Notes under the pieces: generated by a model
Told to the model about the DNA's origin: nothing
What the model saw: only the letters and a program-made list of their open reading frames with translations
Databases searched by the model: none
Source of the DNA: Thermoleophilaceae bacterium
GTDB taxonomy: Bacteria; Actinomycetota; Thermoleophilia; Solirubrobacterales; Thermoleophilaceae
Direction: 5' to 3'
DNA length: 64,000 bases
Assembly (NCBI GenBank): GCA_030446485.1
Contig: JAUJNF010000002.1
Coordinates: 124,001-188,000, forward strand
Position numbers and translations under genes: made by a program
Part shown: piece by piece, positions 59,790-64,000 of the stretch
Layout of the letters: each line of letters starts with the position of its first letter
Position numbering within the stretch: position 1 is the first letter of the stretch

Positions 59790-61633
59790 CGCCTCCGCGA
59801 TCCCGCCCCGCGAGCACGTCGCAGCCGGGATCGCGGATCGCGCCGCTCCTGTCCGACTGTTGCCGCGGCGCTCGTCGCACGCGACGGGTCGATCGGGCTG
59901 GATGCCGCTGAAGCGCCGCCGTCCTCGCGCGCATCCTGGATCCAGGCGCGGGGCACTGGTCGATCCACCCCGTCGCCCCCTTCTCGAGCGAGCGTCGCTA
60001 TCTGCCCGGCACGCTCGTGCTCGAGACGACGTTCACGACGGACTCGGGCAGCGTGCGCGTGCTCGACGCGATGGCCTTCGCCGCGGGCCAGCGCCGCCAC
60101 GATCTCGGCTTCGACTCGCCTCACGAGCTGCTGCGCTCGGTCGAGGGCGTCGCGGGCACGGTGGAGCTGTCGATGGAGCTCAGCCCGAGGCCGGAGTACG
60201 GGCTCGTGCGCCCGCTGTTCAGGCGCGAGGGCAAGGGCGGTCACGTGTTCGGCGCCACTCCGATGGCCGTCCGGGCCGGGGTCCCCGTCGAGATCGACGA
60301 CGCCACGATGCGCGCGTCGTTCTCGCTCGGGAGCGGCGAGCGGGCGGGCTTCTCGCTGCGCTTCGCGCCCCCGGACACGCGCCGCCCGCCGCTGCCTACC
60401 GCCGCCGAGCGGGTAGCCGAGCGGATCGGCGACACGGCCGAGGCCTGGCGCTCTTGGGAGGCCGAGCACGACATCTACGAGGGACCGCACCGCGAGCTCG
60501 TGCGCATGAGCACGCGGGTGCTCAAGGGGCTCACCTACCGCCCCACGGGGGCGATCGTGGCGGCGCCGACGACCTCGCTGCCCGAGACCGTCGGCGGCGA
60601 GCGCAACTGGGACTACCGCTTCTCGTGGATCCGCGACTCAAGCCTGACGATCGAGGCGCTCTACATCGGGGCGTGCTCCGACGAGGCCGCGGAGTTCGTC
60701 TCGTTCATGACGAGCTCGGCGGGTGGCCGCGCCGGGGAGGGGTCGCTGCAGATCATGTACGGCATCGGAGGCGAGCACGACCTCTCCGAGCGGGAGCTTC
60801 CGCACCTCAGCGGCTGGCGCGAGTCGCGCCCGGTGCGGGTCGGAAACGGCGCCTGGGGCCAGACGCAGCTCGACGTCTACGGCGAGCTGCTCAACTCGAT
60901 CCACCTCTACCGCGACCGGCTGCGTGAGCTCCACCCCGAGATCCAGGCCTTCGCCGCCGACCTCGCCGACACCGCGGCGCGCCGCTGGATGGAGCGCGGC
61001 GCGGGCATGTGGGAGATGCGCGGCGAGCCGAGTCATCACGTCTCCTCGAAGGTGCTCTGCTGGACTGCGCTCGACCGCGCCGTCAAGCTCGCGCCCCGGC
61101 TCGGCGAGCACGCCAGGCCTGAGCAGTGGTCAGCCGAGCGCGAGCGCATCCGCGACGCTGTGCTGACCCGGGGCTGGAGCGAGCAGCGCCAGGCCTACGC
61201 GCAGTCCTTCGACTCCGACGAGCTCGACGCCGCCGCGCTGCTGATGCCGCTCGTCGGGTTCCTGCCCGCCACGGACCCGCGCATGCGCTCGACGATCGAG
61301 GCGATCGCGCGCGACCTGACCGAGGACGGCCTCGTGCTGCGCTACCGCACCGAGGGGGACGGCCCCGGCGCCGACGGGCTGAGCGGCGAGGAGGGCACGT
61401 TCGTGATCTGCTCGTTCTGGCTCGTCTCCTGCCTCGCCAAGGCGGGCGAGGTCGAGCGCGCCGAGGTGCTCTTCGACCGGGTCGCCGGCTATGCCAACGA
61501 GCTCGGGCTGCTGGCGGAGGAGATCGACACCGCAAGCGGCGAGATGCTCGGGAACTTCCCCCAGGCCTTCAGCCACATCGGCCTGATCACCTCCGCGTGG
61601 GAGCTCGACCAGGCGCGAGCGCGGGCCGGCTAG
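59790..61633 (+). CDS. GH15-family glucoamylase/trehalase-like protein (first about 75 codons frameshifted)
   Basis: 'LVARDGSIG...WMPLK' near the N-terminus, '[17 protein letters not shown]', '[22 protein letters not shown]', '[47 protein letters not shown]'. Confidence 0.88.
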
Positions 61634-63199
61634 AGCGCGCCGCCGGTGACCTGGCCGGCGCGCTCGGGATCCCCGGGCGCCTCGGCGTCGGGCGGGCGCT
61701 GGCGAACGACCGGGCGCTTCGCCGCGCCGACCTCGTCGAGGCGGCGCACCGGCGTCGAGTAGGGCGCGCCGCGCGCGATCTCCGGGTCGCGTCGCGCCTC
61801 CTCGAGCACCTCGCGCACGACGCGCGCGAAGTCGTCGAGGCGCTCCTTCGTCTCCGTCTCGGTCGGCTCGATCAGCAGCGCCTCGTCGACCAGCAGCGGG
61901 AAGTAGACCGTCGGCGGGTGGACGCGGTGGTCGAGCAGGCGCTTCGCGATGTCGGTCGTCTTGATCCCGAGCTCGCGCTTCGCGCCGCGACCCGAGAGCA
62001 CGAACTCGTGCATGCAGATGCGGTCGAAGCCGATTGGCAGGTACTCGCCGATCCCCTCTTCCGCCAGCAGCGCACGCAGGTAGTTGGCGTTCAGCACGGC
62101 GGTCTCCGATGCCTCGCGCAGGCCGTCGCCTCCGAGCGAGCAGATGTAGGCGTAGGCGCGCACGAAGACGCCGAAGTTGCCCTGGAAGCCGCGCAGCCGC
62201 CCGATCGACTTCGGGCGCTCGTGGTCGAGGTCGTAGACGGGGCCCTCGCCGTTGTGGGACGGGCGCTCGACGACCTGCGGTCGCGGCAGGTACGGCTCGA
62301 TGCGCTCGGAGACGGCGATCGGCCCCGCCCCCGGCCCGCCGCCGCCGTGAGGCTGGGTGAAGGACTTGTGCAGGTTGAAGTGGACGATGTCGAAGCCCAT
62401 GTCCCCCGGGCGCGAGATGCCCATCACGGCGTTCAGGTTCGCGCCGTCGTAGTACAGCGTGCCCCCCACCCCGTGCACGACCTCGGCGATCTCCTCGATG
62501 TTCGAGTCGAAGAGGCCGAGCGTGTTGGGGTTGGTGAGCATCAGGCAGGCGACCTGGTCGTCGGCCTTTGCGCGCAGGTCGTCGAGGTCGACGCCGCCGT
62601 CGGGCGCCGTGCCGACCTTGACGACCTCGTAGCCGGCCATCCGCACCGTGGCCGGGTTCGTGCCGTGGGCGGTGTCCGGCGTCAGGACCTTCGTGCGCCG
62701 GTCGCCGCGGTCCTCGTGATAGGCCCGCGTCAGCAGCAGGCCCGCGAGCTCGCCGTGCGATCCGGCGCTCGGCTGCAGCGAGACGTGGCATGCCCGAGAT
62801 CTCGGCAAGCGCCCGCTGCAGGCGCCACATCAGCTCGAGCGCGCCCTGCGCGAGCTCGGGATCCTGCAACGGGTGCAGGCGCGCGTGGCCGGGGTAGGCC
62901 GCGACGCGCTCGTTGACCTTCGGGTTGTGCTTCATCGTGCACGAGCCGAGCGGGTAGAAGCCGGTGTCGAGGTCGAAGTTCTGCTTCGAGAGGTTGTTGT
63001 AGTGGCGCACGATCTCGGGCTCCGAGACCCCGGGCAACGCAGCCGGGCGCGTGCGGATCGCGCTCGCCGGCAGCAGCTCGGCGACCGGTCGCTCGGGGAC
63101 GTCGCACGCCGGGGCGACGAACGCGCGCCGTCCGGGCCGCGAGCGCTCGAAGATCGTGATCGCCTCGGGCCGCGCCGGCACGAGCCGCGCCTCACTCAC
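61630..63199 (-). CDS. gcvPB: Glycine dehydrogenase (decarboxylating) subunit 2, frameshift near 62790
   Basis: '[43 protein letters not shown]' and '[20 protein letters not shown]...[23 protein letters not shown]'. Confidence 0.94.
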
Positions 63200-64000
63200 G
63201 CCGCCACCTCCGCGCGCGCCCCGGCGGCGATGCGCGCCAGGCGGTCGATGTCCGCGCGCGTGCGTCGCTCCGTGATCGCCACCAGCAGCCCGTCGTCGTA
63301 CTCGGGGTAGTCGCGCCCGAGCCGGTAGCCGGGGTTGATCCCCTGTGCCCGGGCCTCGGCGAACAGCCCGTCGAGGTCCGGCACGCGGACCGCGAACTCA
63401 CGCGCGACCGGACCGGGGTTGATCGCCTCGAGGCCGATCGCCTCGCGCGCATAGGCGGTGCGGCGCAGCATCAGCTCCCCGAGCTCGACGAGGCCGCGGC
63501 GCCCGAGCCAGGACAGGTAGACGGCGCCCGCGAGCGCGTTCAGGGCCTGCGAGGTGCAGATGTTGTGGGTCGCCTTCTCACGCCGCGATGTGCTGCTCGC
63601 GGGTCTGCAGCGTCAACACGAAGCCGCGCCGGCCGTCGGCGTCGACCGTCTCCCCGGCGATCCGCCCCGGCATCTTGCGGATGTAGCGCTCGGCCGCCGC
63701 GTAGAAGCCAAACGACGGGCCGCCGTAGTCGAGGCGGTTGCCGAGCGTCTGGCCTCGCCGACGGCGACGTCGACACCGAACTCGCCCGGCGGCTCGAGGA
63801 TCCCGAGCGTCAGGGGATCGACCGCGCAGACGAGCAGGGCGCCGGTGCGCTTGGCCGCCTCGGACAGCGGCCCCAGCTCCTCGACGGTGCCGAGGAAGCT
63901 CGGCTGCTGGAGGAAGACAGCCGCCGTGTCGTCGTCGACGGCACCTGCGAGCGCATCGACGTCGGTCGCGCCGCGCTCGTCGAGCCCCACCTCGTCGACG
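63196..64000 (-). CDS. gcvPA: Glycine dehydrogenase subunit 1, truncated by window end, frameshifted
   Basis: '[69 protein letters not shown]' and C-terminal '[18 protein letters not shown]'. Confidence 0.9.

Overview
High-GC actinobacterial-type chromosome fragment, probably Thermoleophilia/Solirubrobacterales-like (inferred from GC, gene content and synteny). Housekeeping blocks: ribD-ribE-ribBA-ribH, glycan/flippase genes, priA-def-fmt-rsmB, metK-der-cmk-aroA-tyrA-DAHP synthase, hisC-aroH-rluB, rlmN, trpS-scpA-scpB, a GH15 glucoamylase-like gene, and gcvPB/gcvPA. Accessory content lies mainly at 28-42 kb, with smaller blocks near 16-17 kb and 48-51 kb. The best candidate for an undescribed system is the intact island at about 34.5-41.8 kb. 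It has a divergent PD-(D/E)XK-like protein and a tightly coupled operon of a DNA methyltransferase, a two-ATPase-domain histidine-kinase-like protein, and a receiver-like protein with a C-terminal 'QPCDL' domain. Other notable observations: a 496-bp near-identical duplication of a toxin/antitoxin cassette that fuses an antitoxin C-terminus to a TetR regulator; a VapC-like PIN domain in one open frame with tyrA; a candidate aromatic-amino-acid leader-peptide attenuator upstream of DAHP synthase; and several clean palindromic operators. Many genes, especially at 2.3-5.3 kb and 54.1-60.0 kb, carry single-base frameshifts that look like consensus errors, so pseudogene calls there are tentative. 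Domain calls come from reading motifs by eye; no database search was run.
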